Origin: Cytophagales bacterium
GTDB taxonomy: Bacteria > Bacteroidota > Bacteroidia > Cytophagales > Cytophagaceae
DNA length: 6,143 bases
Direction: 5' to 3'
Assembly (NCBI GenBank): GCA_025360235.1
Contig: JANYCO010000586.1
Span: 1-6,143, forward strand
In this document: piece by piece, positions 5,371 through 6,143 of the stretch
Numbering within the stretch: position 1 is the stretch's first letter
How the letters are laid out: the number at the start of each line of letters is the position of its first letter
Notes under the pieces: generated by a model
Databases searched by the model: none
What the model saw: only the letters and a program-made list of their open reading frames with translations
What the model was told of the DNA's origin: nothing
Position numbers and translations under genes: made by a program

Positions 5371-6143
5371 ATGATAACAATTGTACAAAAAATAGTCTTC
5401 GCACTCTTTCTTATCCTTGCTCCATATATAGGAGTAGCCAACGATGTTTTGGTGGTAACAACTACCATAGACTTTCCTGGAGCTGATGGTACACCTGGTA
5501 CGTTGCGCTGGGCATTGTATACCGCTAATAAAGGCACAGGATCAGTGGCTTGTCCTAGTCCTTGGGTGCCAGGTTGTGACTATGATCCGGATATGGACAC
5601 CATAAAATTTAACATCCCGGCATCAATGATCAATGGTCCTGCCTCTTCCTATGTCATTACCCTCGTTCAGAATGTTACTCAATCACACTGGCCGGTATAT
5701 ATCGACGGTTTTTCGCAACCAGGCTCGTCGGCAGGTAATCCAAAGATTGCAGTTTCCGGATCAGGAAATGATGCTTTCAATTTTACCAACAATCAATACG
5801 GCAACGGTTCGGGAAGTACGTGTAGAGGAATCTGTTTTGTTTCAGTAAGTAGTTTTGCGCTTTACCTTGAAGGGGTTCAGGATATATTAATCGAAGATTG
5901 TTGGGTAGGTGTAAATGCCGATGGCACCTCATCTCCAGGAACACCAGGTTCTAAAGGCATTGCAAGCAATAGTCCTCTAATAACAACTTGGGGTAAACTT
6001 AATAATATAGTTGTTAGAAACAGCATTTTTTCCTGCAGCACGATATATGGAATTGAATTGACACGTGCGGATAATGTTAAAGTTTATAACTGTCATATTG
6101 GAACAGGGGTAACAGGAAATGAAGCCGGAAATGTTTGGGGAAA
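5371..6143 (+). CDS. Secreted parallel beta-helix protein, N-terminal part (3' end outside window)
   Basis: The frame is open from ATG 5371 to the window end (257 complete codons). An in-frame stop at 5350-5352 makes this ATG the first available start. Residues 1-23 are a signal peptide with a hydrophobic core IVFALFLILAPYIG and a probable cut at GVA|ND. The mature protein starts DVLVVTTTIDFPGADGTPG and then TLRWALYTAN, which matches the layout of the CSLREA/GSLRQAI-type N-terminal module of extracellular beta-helix proteins. DTIKFNIP (76-83) and PVYIDGFSQPG (108-118) are also typical of that module. From about residue 125 the chain becomes helix coils (DILIEDCWVGVNADGT, NNIVVRNSIF, GIELTRADNVKVYNCHIG). 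Cysteines at 61, 69, 151, 155, 177, 222 and 241 are numerous for this class. The coil pattern resembles that of the gene cut by the left edge, so a paralogue with a similar T9SS tail beyond the window is likely but unseen. Its substrate or binding partner is unknown. Confidence 0.9.
   Translation, partial: MITIVQKIVFALFLILAPYIGVANDVLVVTTTIDFPGADGTPGTLRWALYTANKGTGSVACPSPWVPGCDYDPDMDTIKFNIPASMINGPASSYVITLVQNVTQSHWPVYIDGFSQPGSSAGNPKIAVSGSGNDAFNFTNNQYGNGSGSTCRGICFVSVSSFALYLEGVQDILIEDCWVGVNADGTSSPGTPGSKGIASNSPLITTWGKLNNIVVRNSIFSCSTIYGIELTRADNVKVYNCHIGTGVTGNEAGNVWG

Noticed and set aside
1..6143. CRISPR array, insertion sequence, tRNA or other mobile element
   Set aside because: No regularly spaced repeats, transposase or integrase motifs, terminal repeats or cloverleaf-like sequence were seen on either strand.

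Overview
The window looks like chromosomal DNA from an AT-rich member of the Bacteroidota (Cytophaga/Flavobacterium-like; I cannot name a genus). Three things support this: C-terminal sorting domains of the type IX secretion system (T9SS, type A) on two secreted proteins; a close match to the Bacteroidota promoter consensus (TTTG, 19 bp, TAnnTTTG) in front of one of them; and a histidine kinase with the SHNLRGP H-box that is frequent in this phylum. Starts appear to lack strong Shine-Dalgarno sites, which also fits.

Layout. Positions 1-1482 (+) hold the 3' part of a large secreted parallel beta-helix protein with a T9SS tail; its start lies before the window. A 461-bp gap follows, with a GC-rich hairpin (1598-1617), a small palindrome (1826-1838) and a good promoter (1869-1899). 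Positions 1944-2924 (+) encode a complete secreted protein of unknown function: signal peptide, cysteine-bearing beta-rich body and T9SS tail. Positions 3043-3429 (+) encode a small putative lipoprotein that I do not recognise. On the other strand, 4991-3468 encodes a soluble PAS-PAS histidine kinase with no response regulator in view; it converges on the lipoprotein gene. A very AT-rich 379-bp divergent gap (4992-5370) carries a nested set of inverted repeats (5199-5242) next to a possible promoter. Positions 5371-6143 (+) encode the 5' part of a second secreted beta-helix protein, which runs off the window end and is missing from a simple list of closed ORFs.

How they fit together. Four of the five genes encode envelope or exported proteins, and the two at the edges share a beta-helix architecture and may be paralogues. 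The kinase may sense an internal signal and could regulate its neighbours, but nothing in the sequence proves a link. I see no mobile element, CRISPR array, tRNA or rRNA, and no clear evidence for a new multi-gene system. The items most worth following up are the nested inverted repeats, the repeated beta-helix architecture, and the two proteins of unknown function.
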